Positions 42,730 to 52,419 of a stretch of 64,000 nt of DNA are shown here, one piece after another. Every line of letters starts with the position of its first letter. Position 1 is the stretch's first letter. Origin of the DNA: Cellulomonas humilata (GTDB lineage Bacteria > Actinomycetota > Actinomycetes > Actinomycetales > Cellulomonadaceae); NCBI RefSeq assembly GCF_030814415.1, contig NZ_JAUSVB010000003.1, positions 310,001 through 374,000 of the forward strand, written 5' to 3'. The notes beneath the pieces are model-generated. The model saw nothing but the letters and a program-made list of their open reading frames with translations, was not told where the DNA came from and ran no database searches. Made by a program: the position numbers and the translations under genes.

Positions 42730-43973
42730 ACCTGTCGCCGACGGTCCGTGCGCTCTTGGCGCGCGCGGCGTCGATCGTCGCCTCGTTCGCCCTGACGATC
42801 GCGGTCGCGCGGAACCTGACGGTCCCCGCGGCCGGCTCGTTCTTCGTGGTGTACACCGTTGGCGCCGTGGCGGCGACGCTCGGACGGTTCGGCGTCGACA
42901 ACCTCGCGATCAAGCTGCTCGGCGGGACCGGCCCCGTCCGGGGCGAGCTGCGGCAGGGCTGGAAGGTCGTGACGATCGCCGGGCTCGCCGCCGGCCTGCT
43001 GCTCGGCGTGGCGCTCGAGTTCCTGGACGTCGACGGGCTCGACGGCACGGCCGTGGTCTGGGCCGCCGTCGCGGTGCCTCCACAGGCCCTCGCCGTCGTC
43101 GCAGGCTCCATTCTGCGCGGCCAGGGGCGGATGGTCTCGGGCGTGCTCGCCGAGCTCGGCTCGGTGCCGATCCTGTCGACTGTCCTCGTCGTCGCCGCCA
43201 CGGCGGGCCCCGGGCTGACGCTGACGAGGGCGATCGTCGCGTTCGCTGTCGCCGCGCTGATCACGGCCACGTGGTCGGTCGCGCTGGCCGTCCGCTCAAC
43301 CCGCGAGCGGCCCAACGGCCCAGCGGGTGACGGGCTACGCGAATTCGTCCGGCGCCGGGGCGCGACGCTCTCGTCGATGATGGGTACGTCCCTCGTGTTC
43401 TACGCGGTCGCCTGGGCGCCCGTCCTCGTGCTCACCGTCGCAGGCAGGCCCGACTCGGTCGCTTGGGTCAGCGTCGCCACGCGGCTGGCCAACTTTGTGA
43501 CCCTGGTCCCGGCGATCCAGGTGAGCTATCTGACACCGCGATTCTCTGAGCTCTATCACTCGGGGCGGCTCGACGACCTCAACCACCTCACGCGGCGAAG
43601 CACCGCGCAGGCCCTGGCGCTGGTCGTGCTGCCGAGCCTCGTGCTGATCGTGGCCGCCGCGCCTCTGATCTCGCTGCTCTACGGACCGGGATTCGAGCCC
43701 GCCGCGGACATGCTGCGGATCCTGGCCGTCGGCGCGCTCGTCGTGGTGGCTCTCGGTCAGGTGAACCCGCTCATGCTTCTGTGCGACCTAGAACACCGGG
43801 CCCTTGTGCTGTCGATGGCGATCGCCTCGGTCTGGTTGACCCTCGGGCTGTGGCTCGCCCTCCACAGCGGGGCACTGGCGACGGTCGCCCTGGCTGCTGT
43901 TCTGGGCGCCGTCTACTCCCTGGCCGCCGCGGTCATCCTGCAGCGGCGGCGGCGCGTCCGCTCCTACTTCTGA
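42726..43973 (+). CDS. Wzx-like polysaccharide flippase
   Basis: 415 residues, about 12 transmembrane helices throughout (for example LVFYAVAWAPVLVLTVAGRP and LAVGALVVVALGQVNPLMLL), MOP-superfamily pattern. It should flip the undecaprenyl-linked repeat unit to the outer face. GTG start overlaps the CapG stop. Its 3' end overlaps the end of the convergent polymerase candidate by 10 bp. Confidence 0.88.
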   Translation: MNLSPTVRALLARAASIVASFALTIAVARNLTVPAAGSFFVVYTVGAVAATLGRFGVDNLAIKLLGGTGPVRGELRQGWKVVTIAGLAAGLLLGVALEFLDVDGLDGTAVVWAAVAVPPQALAVVAGSILRGQGRMVSGVLAELGSVPILSTVLVVAATAGPGLTLTRAIVAFAVAALITATWSVALAVRSTRERPNGPAGDGLREFVRRRGATLSSMMGTSLVFYAVAWAPVLVLTVAGRPDSVAWVSVATRLANFVTLVPAIQVSYLTPRFSELYHSGRLDDLNHLTRRSTAQALALVVLPSLVLIVAAAPLISLLYGPGFEPAADMLRILAVGALVVVALGQVNPLMLLCDLEHRALVLSMAIASVWLTLGLWLALHSGALATVALAAVLGAVYSLAAAVILQRRRRVRSYF

Positions 43974-45364
43974 GCCTCGGGACCGGACGTCGGTTCGGGA
44001 TCCAGCTCCGTGCCAGTGCCACGTCGAGCGAGAGCGCGTCGAACCTCCCGCACCGCGAACAGCACCACAAGGGCGAGGAAGCCGAGGTAGGCAGGCCCAT
44101 TGCTCGTCAGCACATTGTTCTGGGCCATGAAGAACATCGTCAGCCACCCCTGGCAGAAGACGGTCACGGACAGCCAGTCGGCATCGCGAACGGCGCGCCG
44201 CCAGAAGACAGCTAGCGCGGCCGCGAACAGGCCCACGACGAGCGGAACTACGACCCACGGCAGGTCGTTCGCCATCCACGACCACGCGGTGCTCCAGTAG
44301 GCCGTGTCCGACCACCCGCGGGCGGCGAGCTGGTCGGTGATGACCGTCGCGTCCGACGTGCCGCCCTCGCTGAGCAGCCCTGAGAGCGCGGGGGAGTGCC
44401 TGTAGCCGCCACCGAACGACCATGTGCCGGACAGGGCGCGACTCAGTCCTTCCATCGACTGGCTGACGTAGCTGGCGACGTAGGTCGTCAGCGCCTCCCA
44501 CGCGGTCGGCGGGCGGGTGGACGTGCACTCGGCGATGCCGGGCGCGCACAGTGGCTGGACGGCGCCCTGCCGGGTGATCTTGCGGGCGATGAAAGACAAG
44601 GTGAACAGCACGAGGACGACTGTCGCGACGGCGGCCGTCCGCCAGGATGGGCGAATGCCGCGGCGGACGCGGGAGAGCACCCATGCTGCCAGGACGAGCA
44701 GCACGGCAGAGGTCATGTAATAGTCCCGGCCCACCAAGACGCTCATGGTGAGCTGCGTCACGAGCGCGAGCCCGAACAGCACCGGGTATCTCCGGTGCTC
44801 GAACCATGCCCAGGCCGTGCACGGGACTGCGGCCAGGGTGAAGGGAGCCGCGATGGTCTGCACGACCACGACGCCCATCCGACCCGCCGTCCCGTCGGCC
44901 ACCTTCTCCGCAGCTGCCGCGAAAGCGCCACCCTGGTCACTCAGCGCGTCGAGAACCTGCCAGGCCTGGAAGCCCGAATAGCTCGACGCCCACGGCACCA
45001 GGAGAACGAGCGCCGCGATGGTCCCGACGAGCACCGGCACCGGTGGTATCCGCCCGAGCACCGCCGGTCTCACCTCGCCGGCCATACGCGCTCCGACGAG
45101 CACGAACCCTGCCGTGGCCAGCAGCACGACCACCGTCACGAACGCGACCGTCGGCCACAGGTTGGAGCGGACGTAAGGGATGGGAAAACCTGTGGCCCAT
45201 ACCAGGAGGCTCAGCGCCCACCAGGCGGTGATCGACAAGATGGGCACAAGGAGGACGGGCCACGGCTCGCGACCCGTCCGGGCAACAACTACCCCCGGCG
45301 TCTCGAGACCGAGGCGCGCCCGCCACGGTCGGGTTGTCGAATGGGCGTCAGGGCGGCGGGCCAT
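43964..45364 (-). CDS. Multi-TM membrane protein, candidate Wzy polymerase
   Basis: 466 residues with roughly ten transmembrane segments and a large extracytoplasmic loop between about residues 275 and 370 (rich in Ser/Trp: GGYRHSPALSGLLSEGGTSD). The layout fits Wzy-type polymerases, which lack a conserved sequence motif. Position next to the flippase supports it. The start is taken at the ATG at 45364 because GGAG lies 8 bases upstream; two in-frame ATGs further up (45388, 45412) have weaker sites. It runs against the rest of the cluster, sharing a divergent spacer with the next glycosyltransferase. Confidence 0.72.
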   Translation of the reverse strand: MARRPDAHSTTRPWRARLGLETPGVVVARTGREPWPVLLVPILSITAWWALSLLVWATGFPIPYVRSNLWPTVAFVTVVVLLATAGFVLVGARMAGEVRPAVLGRIPPVPVLVGTIAALVLLVPWASSYSGFQAWQVLDALSDQGGAFAAAAEKVADGTAGRMGVVVVQTIAAPFTLAAVPCTAWAWFEHRRYPVLFGLALVTQLTMSVLVGRDYYMTSAVLLVLAAWVLSRVRRGIRPSWRTAAVATVVLVLFTLSFIARKITRQGAVQPLCAPGIAECTSTRPPTAWEALTTYVASYVSQSMEGLSRALSGTWSFGGGYRHSPALSGLLSEGGTSDATVITDQLAARGWSDTAYWSTAWSWMANDLPWVVVPLVVGLFAAALAVFWRRAVRDADWLSVTVFCQGWLTMFFMAQNNVLTSNGPAYLGFLALVVLFAVREVRRALARRGTGTELDPEPTSGPEAQK

Positions 45365-45515
45365 CGGGCGATCTCCGTCGTGGTTCATGGCATCCGGGAG
45401 GCTGCCGTCCACCCGCGGAGTCTACGGACTTCCGGGCAGTGGTCTGGCATGTCGTCGGCGGGGGGCGCCCAGCGAATTCCCAGGTTGTCTGCACCGACCG
45501 CACAGGCGGGGCCCG

Positions 45516-45521
45516 TACACT
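45516..45521 (+). promoter_or_regulatory. Possible -10 box for a leaderless glycosyltransferase mRNA
   Basis: TACACT lies 6 bp before the GTG at 45528. With a start site about 7 bp after a -10 box, transcription would begin at or very near the start codon. No Shine-Dalgarno is visible between them. No good -35 was found. Confidence 0.4.
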
Positions 45522-45527
45522 TCCGGG

Positions 45528-46745
45528 GTGCTGGGCGGCCGAAGGATCCTCATCTTCACGAGCGTCTTCGCCAGGTCGCCTCGCGAGGCGTGGCTGGTGG
45601 ACGACCTCGTGGACTCGCTGCTGCGCGCGGGAAATCTGGTCGATGTCGTTGTCGCCGACACCACGCGCCCCCGGCCGCGAGGACTCCAGCCCGAGACGTC
45701 GGCGGGGCTTCGAGTCCTGAGCGTCGGACCACACTTCGAGGTCCGGTCCGCGCCGGCCAAGCTGGTCGCCTACCTCCTCTCCGGGCTGGGTCTGTGGTGG
45801 ACCGCGCGACGCTGGACCCGGCGGGAGACGTATGACCTCGGCCTGTACACGTCGATCGCCTGCTTCACCTGGGGTGTGCCAGGGCACCTGCGGCGAAGCG
45901 GTGTCGTCCGTAGGCTCACCCTCGTCCTGTGGGACTTCTTCCCCGTGCACCAGCTGGAGATCGGCCGCATTCGCGCCAGGTGGGCCGCCGGGTTGATGAA
46001 GGCGACCGAGGCGGCGGCGATCCGCTCCGCCGACGTCGTGGCGCTGATGAGTCCGGCAAACGTGGCGTTCTTCCGGCGATACTTTCCTGGAGTCAACGCG
46101 CGCACCGTCGTTGTGCCGCCGTGGTCCTCGTCGGGTGACGAGCCCGTGGGCGCCGCGCACCCAGACGGTGACCGCCTCCGCGTCATGTTCGGCGGTCAGC
46201 TCGTCCGCGGCCGGGGGGTCGAGACGATCGTGGACGCCGCCGCGCTCCTGCGCGAGGATCCGATCGACATTCTCATTGCGGGGGACGGGCCCGAGCGGGA
46301 AGGCCTCGAGCATCGCGCGGCCGGGATCGACGGGATCGAGTTCCTCGGGATGCTGGCGCGTGCAGACTACCGGGCACTGCTCCGTACGGTGGACGTGGGC
46401 GTGGCGGTGACCGTCGGCGGGGTGAGTGTGCCGTCCTTCCCGTCCAAGATCGTGGAGTACTGCGGTCTGGGTGTCCCCGTGGTCGTGGCCGTCGAGCCGA
46501 CATCGGACGCCGGCGCCATGGTCGAGTCGCGGGGGGCCGGGCTTGTGATCCCCGTGGACGACGCTCCGGCGCTCGCAAGCGCCCTTCGAGCACTGCGGTC
46601 CGAGCAGGTCGACGGCGCTCTCGCACGGCGCGCCCGGAGCGCTAGGAAGCTCTACGACGACGAGCTCTCCGCGGACGCCGCGGCCACGAGGCTCGTCGAG
46701 TCCTCACTGGACGGCGCGGGGTTGCCTGGGGCACTGCCCCGATGA
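45528..46745 (+). CDS. GT4-family glycosyltransferase
   Basis: 405 residues, GT-B: GGRRILIFTSVFARSPREAW at the N-terminus and a donor domain with VMFGGQLVRGRGVETIVDAA, ILIAGDGPEREGLEH and VPSFPSKIVEYCGLGVPVVV (PSK...E, as in WbuB relatives). It should add a further sugar to the lipid-linked unit in the cytoplasm. The start is the GTG at 45528; no ribosome-binding site is visible, so leaderless translation is likely. The next gene overlaps its stop by 4 bp (ATGA). Confidence 0.87.
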   Translation: MLGGRRILIFTSVFARSPREAWLVDDLVDSLLRAGNLVDVVVADTTRPRPRGLQPETSAGLRVLSVGPHFEVRSAPAKLVAYLLSGLGLWWTARRWTRRETYDLGLYTSIACFTWGVPGHLRRSGVVRRLTLVLWDFFPVHQLEIGRIRARWAAGLMKATEAAAIRSADVVALMSPANVAFFRRYFPGVNARTVVVPPWSSSGDEPVGAAHPDGDRLRVMFGGQLVRGRGVETIVDAAALLREDPIDILIAGDGPEREGLEHRAAGIDGIEFLGMLARADYRALLRTVDVGVAVTVGGVSVPSFPSKIVEYCGLGVPVVVAVEPTSDAGAMVESRGAGLVIPVDDAPALASALRALRSEQVDGALARRARSARKLYDDELSADAAATRLVESSLDGAGLPGALPR

Positions 46746-48682
46746 CGGGAACCCGGGCACAACGCCGGCCGTCCACGCACGCGCCCGTGTCGGCGAGTCC
46801 GTCGGTCGAGCCCGCCGGGCCGCGCGGGGGTCGCACCGGGCGGCAGGTGCGCGGTCTGGCGCCCCGCCATGTCATCCGGCGGAGGAGCGCGTTGCGCCCG
46901 TGCCTGCTCGCCGGGCTCGCAGCTCTGGTGTTCGTCGCGTCGTGGGCGATCGCGCAGGCCTGGCAGGCGACCAACCAGATGCGTCAGGCGGCTGCCGCGG
47001 TCGCCATCGCCAAGGAGCAGGTGGTCACGGGCGACTACGACGCGGTCCCAGCCACCTTTTCGGAGATCCGTCGGCACGCCGCTTCCGCGCGTGCGGCGAC
47101 GCAGGACCCGGTGCTCCGACTCGCCGAGCGTGTGCCGCTACTGGGCCGCAACTTGGCCGTGCTGCGAGAACTGACCGAGGTCGTCGACGACACGCTCGCC
47201 GCGGCCGAACCGATGGCCGACTTGGTCCCGAAGTTCAGCGCGGAATCGTTGGCGCCGCAGGACGGCAAGATCCCGCTAGGGCCGCTGACGCACGCCGCAG
47301 AGGTCGTCACCGGCGTGGCTGACGGCGTGACGGCGGCGCAGGAGGATCTGGCCGGCATCGACACCGCGGGAACGGTGCCTCAGCTGGGTGCCGCGCATAC
47401 GCAGCTGAGCGAGGTCCTCAACCAGCTGGCACCGGCACTGCAGGACGCGGCGCCTGTGGTGAAGCGCATCCCGGCGATGCTTGCCGCGGGCGGTAGCCGG
47501 ACCTACGTCGTGATGTTCCTCAACAACGCCGAGCTGCGGTCGCTCGGCGGCACGGCACTGTCCTTCGCTGAGATCGACGTGGCGGACGGTGCGATCTCGT
47601 TGGCCCGCGTGGTCCCGGCGACGGACCCGGCGTTCCTTCAGCACACCGCGTCGATCATCCCTATCCGCGGCGGGTTCGACGACAGCGTGTACCCGGGTGC
47701 GGTCGGCCGGTTCATCGCGAACGCGACGACGCGCCCGAGCGCGGAGACCGCCGCACAGGTAGTCCAGGCGGAGTGGCGATCGGCGTTCGGCAAGGAGATC
47801 GACGGTGTCGTCTCGATGGACGGCCGGGCGCTCGCGTACGCGCTGACCGCGCTTGGTCCGATCACGTTGTCCACCGGGGACGTCGTCACGTCGGACAACG
47901 TGGTCAGCCTGCTGTTCAACCAGGTCTATGTGCGCTACAACTCCGGCGACATCCTGGCCGATGACGCCGCTCAAGGTGCCGTGTACGCCGAGACGGTCCT
48001 GCTGACGTTCGCCAGGCTGACGTCCGGGCAGTTCGACCCTGCCACCTTGTTCAGTGGCTTGGCGTCCGCAGTGCAGGGCGCCAACCTGACCGTCTGGCTG
48101 GCCGACGGCGACGAGCGCGCGGCGCTCGAGCGGACTGGCGCGGGTGCCGTCGGACTCCCCGTGAGCACGCCGACGACCGATGCCGCGGGCGTCTACATCA
48201 ACGACCAGGTGGGTTCGAAGCTCAACTTCTACCTCGGCAGCTCTCTCACCACCGGCAGTGCTGTCTGCACCCCGGACGGCCGGGTGGTTCACCGGGAGAC
48301 CCTGACGCTCACCAACAAGCTCCCCCCGGAGGCGGTGGCCGGTTTGAGCCCGTCGATCGCGGGGCTGGGGCACGCGGATCTCGGCATCCCGACGGGGACG
48401 CAGCGGCTGCTGCTCTTCTTCTACCTGCCGGTGAAGGCGGCGACAGTCGGTGCCAGGGTCGACGGGAGTCCTGTCGAGCTTGTGGAGCCGATTTACGACG
48501 AGGGGCGAGAGGTCCTGGCGCTCTCCGTCCAGGTCCCGCCGGGAGAGACGCAAGAGGTAACCGTGGATTTCCTCATGGACGAGCCCGGTCAGCGGCAGCT
48601 CGTCACGGCGGTGACGCCGACCTCGGACGGCACGCTGCGCCAGGCGGAGCCGCTGTCGTGCGACTCCGTCATACTGCGCTGA
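46742..48682 (+). CDS. DUF4012 protein, membrane-anchored extracytoplasmic
   Basis: 646 residues. About 50 basic, Pro-rich cytoplasmic residues, one transmembrane helix (LLAGLAALVFVASWAIAQAW), a helical stalk (to about 240), then the DUF4012 core with YVVMFLNNAELRSLGGTALS, its best-conserved stretch, and DGVVSMDGRALAYALTALGP. The bulk should face outward. DUF4012 has no established biochemistry. The family recurs in actinobacterial polysaccharide clusters. Here it is translationally coupled to the glycosyltransferase and convergent with the ligase gene (14-bp overlap). Possible roles: attachment, length control or acceptor handling of the glycan (inference). Confidence 0.88.
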   Translation: MTGTRAQRRPSTHAPVSASPSVEPAGPRGGRTGRQVRGLAPRHVIRRRSALRPCLLAGLAALVFVASWAIAQAWQATNQMRQAAAAVAIAKEQVVTGDYDAVPATFSEIRRHAASARAATQDPVLRLAERVPLLGRNLAVLRELTEVVDDTLAAAEPMADLVPKFSAESLAPQDGKIPLGPLTHAAEVVTGVADGVTAAQEDLAGIDTAGTVPQLGAAHTQLSEVLNQLAPALQDAAPVVKRIPAMLAAGGSRTYVVMFLNNAELRSLGGTALSFAEIDVADGAISLARVVPATDPAFLQHTASIIPIRGGFDDSVYPGAVGRFIANATTRPSAETAAQVVQAEWRSAFGKEIDGVVSMDGRALAYALTALGPITLSTGDVVTSDNVVSLLFNQVYVRYNSGDILADDAAQGAVYAETVLLTFARLTSGQFDPATLFSGLASAVQGANLTVWLADGDERAALERTGAGAVGLPVSTPTTDAAGVYINDQVGSKLNFYLGSSLTTGSAVCTPDGRVVHRETLTLTNKLPPEAVAGLSPSIAGLGHADLGIPTGTQRLLLFFYLPVKAATVGARVDGSPVELVEPIYDEGREVLALSVQVPPGETQEVTVDFLMDEPGQRQLVTAVTPTSDGTLRQAEPLSCDSVILR

Positions 48683-49841
48683 GCTTTGCGACCTTCTGGG
48701 CTTGACCCCATCGACCGTGTGCGATGAGGACGAGCCAGGCTGTGAGGGCCGTCGGACCGGCCCATCCGAACAGGGTCGACTCGCTCTGCTCGGCGACGAG
48801 CACGCACACCACGGCACCCAGCAGTGGCGACCGGCGGCCCGACCACAGGGCGCCGACCATCACAGCGAGGAGGGCCAGCAGCCCGATGACGCCGGTCTCG
48901 ACCAGCGTGGCGAGCAGGATGTTGTGAGCCGACATTCCGGCGACGAGCTCGGTCGTCCGGTAGCCGATCCCGACGACGGGGTGCTGTGCCCACAACTCGA
49001 GCAGGGTGCGCCACAGCGCCCAGCGTCCCGACGTCACGTCGTCCGTGGGGAGGCGGCTCAGGAGATCCGGCACCAGGAGTGCGGCTCCGACGGCTGCCGC
49101 GAGGCCGGCCACCAGCGCAGCGAGCGCTGCCCTTGAGCGCCCCAGGGCTAGGAGGGTGACGATGACGCCGGCCGCAGCTGCGAGCGCGGCCCCTCGGGAC
49201 TGCGACAGCGCGACGGGGACGAGCAGCACGAATGTCGCTGCGAACGCCCATCGACGTCGCCGTACGTCGGTGACACCCAGCGTTAGCGCGAGCGCCGTCA
49301 CGAGCGACGTGGCCGAAACCATGCCTAGGTAGTTGGCGTTCGAGAAGACGCCGACCGCGCGACCATACGGTCCGATGGCCCAGGGTTCCTTCGCGAGCAC
49401 GAGTGCGGTGGATGTGAGCGACCAGAAGGATCCCGTCACCGTCATCGCCACCAGGTCTCCACGCAGCAGCCCCGGTGCCGGCCGCCAGCGGGAGTAGCCC
49501 GTGCCGACGACCATGACGAGCATCACCAGCAGGACGGCCGTCTGGGCCAAGCTCGTACCCCGGTGCGGGCTCGGCAGCGAGCTCACGAGCGCGGCGGCAG
49601 CCAGACCCAGGGCGCCTACCTGGACGAGCAGGTCGGGCCGGTCGGGTCGGGCCGGCACCCATGCGACGGCGAGCACGACGGCTAAGAACAGCATGGGGGT
49701 AAACGTCGCGAGCTCCACGACGATCCCAGGTATCCGGTTCCCGAGCGGAGACTCTCCCAGCATCGTCGCCGTGAGGGTGATCGGTACCATCACGCGCCAC
49801 GGCAGAGGGGCAAGCGCGAGGGCGCGAGCGGCTCGGATCAC
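48669..49841 (-). CDS. O-antigen ligase/polymerase family protein (Wzy_C)
   Basis: 390 residues, about ten transmembrane helices with the Wzy_C/WaaL signature region: GVFSNANYLGMVSATSLVTA, LSQSRGAAL, and the outer loop SGRWALWRTLLELWAQHPVV followed by GIGYRTTELV...AHNILLATLVETG. These proteins move lipid-linked glycans onto acceptors or polymerise them. In a Gram-positive cell the acceptor would be a protein, lipid or wall component. The GTG start at 49841 is uncertain, as its nearest purine run is 14 bp away. It overlaps the DUF4012 3' end by 14 bp. Confidence 0.88.
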   Translation of the reverse strand: MIRAARALALAPLPWRVMVPITLTATMLGESPLGNRIPGIVVELATFTPMLFLAVVLAVAWVPARPDRPDLLVQVGALGLAAAALVSSLPSPHRGTSLAQTAVLLVMLVMVVGTGYSRWRPAPGLLRGDLVAMTVTGSFWSLTSTALVLAKEPWAIGPYGRAVGVFSNANYLGMVSATSLVTALALTLGVTDVRRRRWAFAATFVLLVPVALSQSRGAALAAAAGVIVTLLALGRSRAALAALVAGLAAAVGAALLVPDLLSRLPTDDVTSGRWALWRTLLELWAQHPVVGIGYRTTELVAGMSAHNILLATLVETGVIGLLALLAVMVGALWSGRRSPLLGAVVCVLVAEQSESTLFGWAGPTALTAWLVLIAHGRWGQAQKVAKLSAV

Positions 49842-49996
49842 GGTCGGTCGTCGTCCCCTGGAGAGAAGCCCGCGGCCGCGCGGTCGACAGTGTCGGACGG
49901 GCACCGGGACCGGTGGCAGTGGACCGATGCTACCGGTTCGGGGGGCCCTCGTTCTGCTGCGTCGAAGGTGTGGGCTGTCCGACACAGCCTCTCGGC

Positions 49997-50026
49997 TTGG
50001 GACCGCCGCTCCCCGTGGCGTAAGGT
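49997..50026 (+). promoter_or_regulatory. Predicted vegetative promoter of tig
   Basis: -35 TTGGGA (49997-50002) and -10 TAAGGT (50021-50026), 18-bp spacing, about 125 bp before the trigger factor start. The remaining part of this 309-bp divergent gap (49842-50150) holds no gene-like sequence that could be recognised. Confidence 0.45.
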
Positions 50027-50150
50027 CGAGGGTCGCCAGCGTGCGGTCGTCGGGCCCCTCTTCGGGGTGCGGGCGACGGCGTGCGGCCCTGAACCAACGG
50101 AGATCGCCGGAGTCGCCGGCGCCCGCCCCGATCAGTTGGAGACCATCGAA

Positions 50151-51560
50151 GTGAAGAGCGCCGTCGAGACCCTGGAGCCCACCAAGGTCAAGCTGACCGT
50201 CGAGGTGACGTACGACGAGCTCAAGCCGAGCATCGATCACGCGTACGAGCACATCGCCCAGGACGTCGTCGTCCCCGGCTTCCGCAAGGGCAAGGTGCCG
50301 CCGCGCATCATCGACCAGCGCGTCGGTCGCCCCGCGGTCCTCGAGCACGCGATCAACGAGGGCCTGTCCGGCTTCTACGCCGAGGCCGTCCGCGAGAACA
50401 AGCTGCGCCCCCTGGGTCAGCCCGAGGTCGAGGTCACCAAGGTCCCCGGCCTGACCGCTGCTCCCGCCGGCGAGGAGGGTGAGCTGCACTTCACCGCCGA
50501 GGTCGAGGTCCGCCCCGAGATCACCGTCCCGGCGCTCGACGGCATTGCCGTCACGGTCGACGACGTCGAGGTGTCCGACGAGGACGTCGCCGCCCGTCTC
50601 GACGCGCTGCGCGAGCGCTTCGGCACGCTGGTCGGCGTCGACCGACCGGCCGCCGAGGGCGACTTCGTCGTCATCGACCTGACCGCCACCATCGGCGACG
50701 AGCAGGTCGACAACGTCTCCGGCGTCAGCTACCAGATCGGCTCGGGCAACATGCTCGAGGGTCTCGACGAGGCGCTCACGGGCCTCTCGGCGGGCGAGGC
50801 GACCACGTTCGAGACGGCCCTTGCGGGCGGCGACCACGCCGGCGAGACGGCTCTGGTCAACGTCACCGCTACGACCGTCAAGGAGCGCCAGCTCCCCGAC
50901 GCCGACGACGACTTCGCGCAGCTGGCCAGCGAGTTCGACACGCTCGAGGAGCTCACGGCGGACCTGCGCACGCAGGCGTCCAGCATCAAGGCGTCGAACC
51001 AGGCCGTGCAGGCCCGCGACCTCCTGCTCGAGCAGCTGCTGGCCGCGACCGAGATCCCCGTCCCGGCGGGCGTCGTCGAGGCCGAGGTGCACCGTCACCT
51101 CGAGGGTGAGGGCCGGCTCGAGGACGACGAGCACCGTGCCGAGGTCGGCGAGCAGGCCACCACCGCGCTGCGCAACCAGATCCTCCTCGACACGCTCGCC
51201 GAGCAGCTGGAGATCAAGGTCAGCCAGAACGAGCTGCTGGACTACCTGGTGAACGCGTCGCGCCAGTACGGCATGGACCCGAACACGTTCATCCAGACCA
51301 TCGACAAGCAGGGCCAGATCCCGACGATGGTCGCCGAGGTCGCGCGGTCCAAGGCGCTCGCCGTCGCGCTGCGTCGCGTCGCGGTGACCGACGGCTCCGG
51401 CCAGGCCGTCGACCTCTCGGAGTTCATCGGCTCCGACGCCGAGGACGCCGCGGAGGAGGCCGAGATCGCCGGGGCCGCTGCGGCTCCGTCCGACGCCGCG
51501 ACCGACATCGCTGCGTTCGACGTGTTCGACGACGAGACCGCCGAGGACACCAAGGCCTGA
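50151..51560 (+). CDS. tig: Trigger factor
   Basis: 469 residues. The N-terminal ribosome-docking domain with the signature [13 protein letters not shown] (residues about 43-55) binds L23. A central FKBP-type PPIase domain ([20 protein letters not shown] and following) and a helical C-terminal chaperone domain follow. The last 50 residues are an acidic, Ala-rich tail ([16 protein letters not shown]), typical of actinobacterial forms. It folds nascent chains at the exit tunnel. GTG start with GGAG 10 bases upstream; ended by a strong hairpin. Confidence 0.97.
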   Translation: MKSAVETLEPTKVKLTVEVTYDELKPSIDHAYEHIAQDVVVPGFRKGKVPPRIIDQRVGRPAVLEHAINEGLSGFYAEAVRENKLRPLGQPEVEVTKVPGLTAAPAGEEGELHFTAEVEVRPEITVPALDGIAVTVDDVEVSDEDVAARLDALRERFGTLVGVDRPAAEGDFVVIDLTATIGDEQVDNVSGVSYQIGSGNMLEGLDEALTGLSAGEATTFETALAGGDHAGETALVNVTATTVKERQLPDADDDFAQLASEFDTLEELTADLRTQASSIKASNQAVQARDLLLEQLLAATEIPVPAGVVEAEVHRHLEGEGRLEDDEHRAEVGEQATTALRNQILLDTLAEQLEIKVSQNELLDYLVNASRQYGMDPNTFIQTIDKQGQIPTMVAEVARSKALAVALRRVAVTDGSGQAVDLSEFIGSDAEDAAEEAEIAGAAAAPSDAATDIAAFDVFDDETAEDTKA

Positions 51561-51569
51561 GGCAGCACC

Positions 51570-51606
51570 GGGAGGCCCCGCACCGATCACCGGTGCGGGG
51601 CCTCCC
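51570..51606 (+). terminator. Terminator after tig
   Basis: Perfect 16-bp stem (GGGAGGCCCCGCACCG with its complement) and a 5-base loop, starting 9 bp after the tig stop. No T-run follows, but stem strength makes this one of the clearest terminators in the window. Confidence 0.85.
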
Positions 51607-51765
51607 GTCTGCCCGGTCGCCGTGCTCTGCCGTCAGCGAAAACGCTCGGTGGCGGGACATGGGCGGGTGGGGGTGCGCGTTAGGGTCACTGCATCGCACG
51701 GGTACCCGGACCGGGGACGACCGCGCGGTGCAGGACAGACGTCACCGTCAGACGAGGGAGCCTTC

Positions 51766-52383
51766 GTGAACGAGCTAGCGCCGATGATGGCCCGGGCCGA
51801 CAGCCCGGCCTTCGGCCTCAATGACTCCATCTACAACCGGCTGCTGCGCGAGCGCATCATCTGGCTCGGCTCCGAGGTGCGCGACGAGAACGCCAACGCG
51901 ATCTGCGCGCAGATGATGCTGCTGGCCGCAGAGGACCCGGACAAGGACATCTGGCTGTACATCAACTCGCCCGGTGGCTCGATCACCGCCGGCATGGCGA
52001 TCTACGACACGATGCAGTACATCCAGCCGGACGTCGCGACGATCGCGATGGGCATGGCCGCGTCGATGGGGCAGTTCCTGCTCTCCTCGGGCGCCAAGGG
52101 CAAGCGCTACGCCCTGCCGCACGCCCGCGTGATGATGCACCAGCCCTCGGGCGGCATCGGCGGCACCGCGACCGACGTGCGGATCAACGCCCAGCTGATC
52201 CTCCACATGAAGAACGTGCTCGCCGAGCTCACCGCCGCCCAGACGGGCAAGAGCATCGACCAGATCAACTCCGACGCCGACCGCGACCGCTGGTTCACCG
52301 CCCCCGAGGCGCTCGAGTACGGCTTTGTGGACAAGGTCGTCACGAAGGCCGACTCGGTCGCCGGCGGCGGCGGCACGGCCTGA
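51766..52383 (+). CDS. clpP1: ATP-dependent Clp protease proteolytic subunit ClpP1
   Basis: 205 residues. Catalytic triad: Ser in GMAASMGQ, His in VMMHQP, Asp in [25 protein letters not shown] is the oxyanion and substrate strand. GTG start with GAGGGAG 6 bases upstream. With ClpP2, encoded 36 bp downstream, it should form the mixed two-ring ClpP1P2 protease of actinobacteria, loaded by ClpX or ClpC1. Confidence 0.97.
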   Translation: MNELAPMMARADSPAFGLNDSIYNRLLRERIIWLGSEVRDENANAICAQMMLLAAEDPDKDIWLYINSPGGSITAGMAIYDTMQYIQPDVATIAMGMAASMGQFLLSSGAKGKRYALPHARVMMHQPSGGIGGTATDVRINAQLILHMKNVLAELTAAQTGKSIDQINSDADRDRWFTAPEALEYGFVDKVVTKADSVAGGGGTA

Positions 52384-52419
52384 CGGCCTCCCACCTTTAC
52401 TGTCTTTGAGGAGAAGCTC

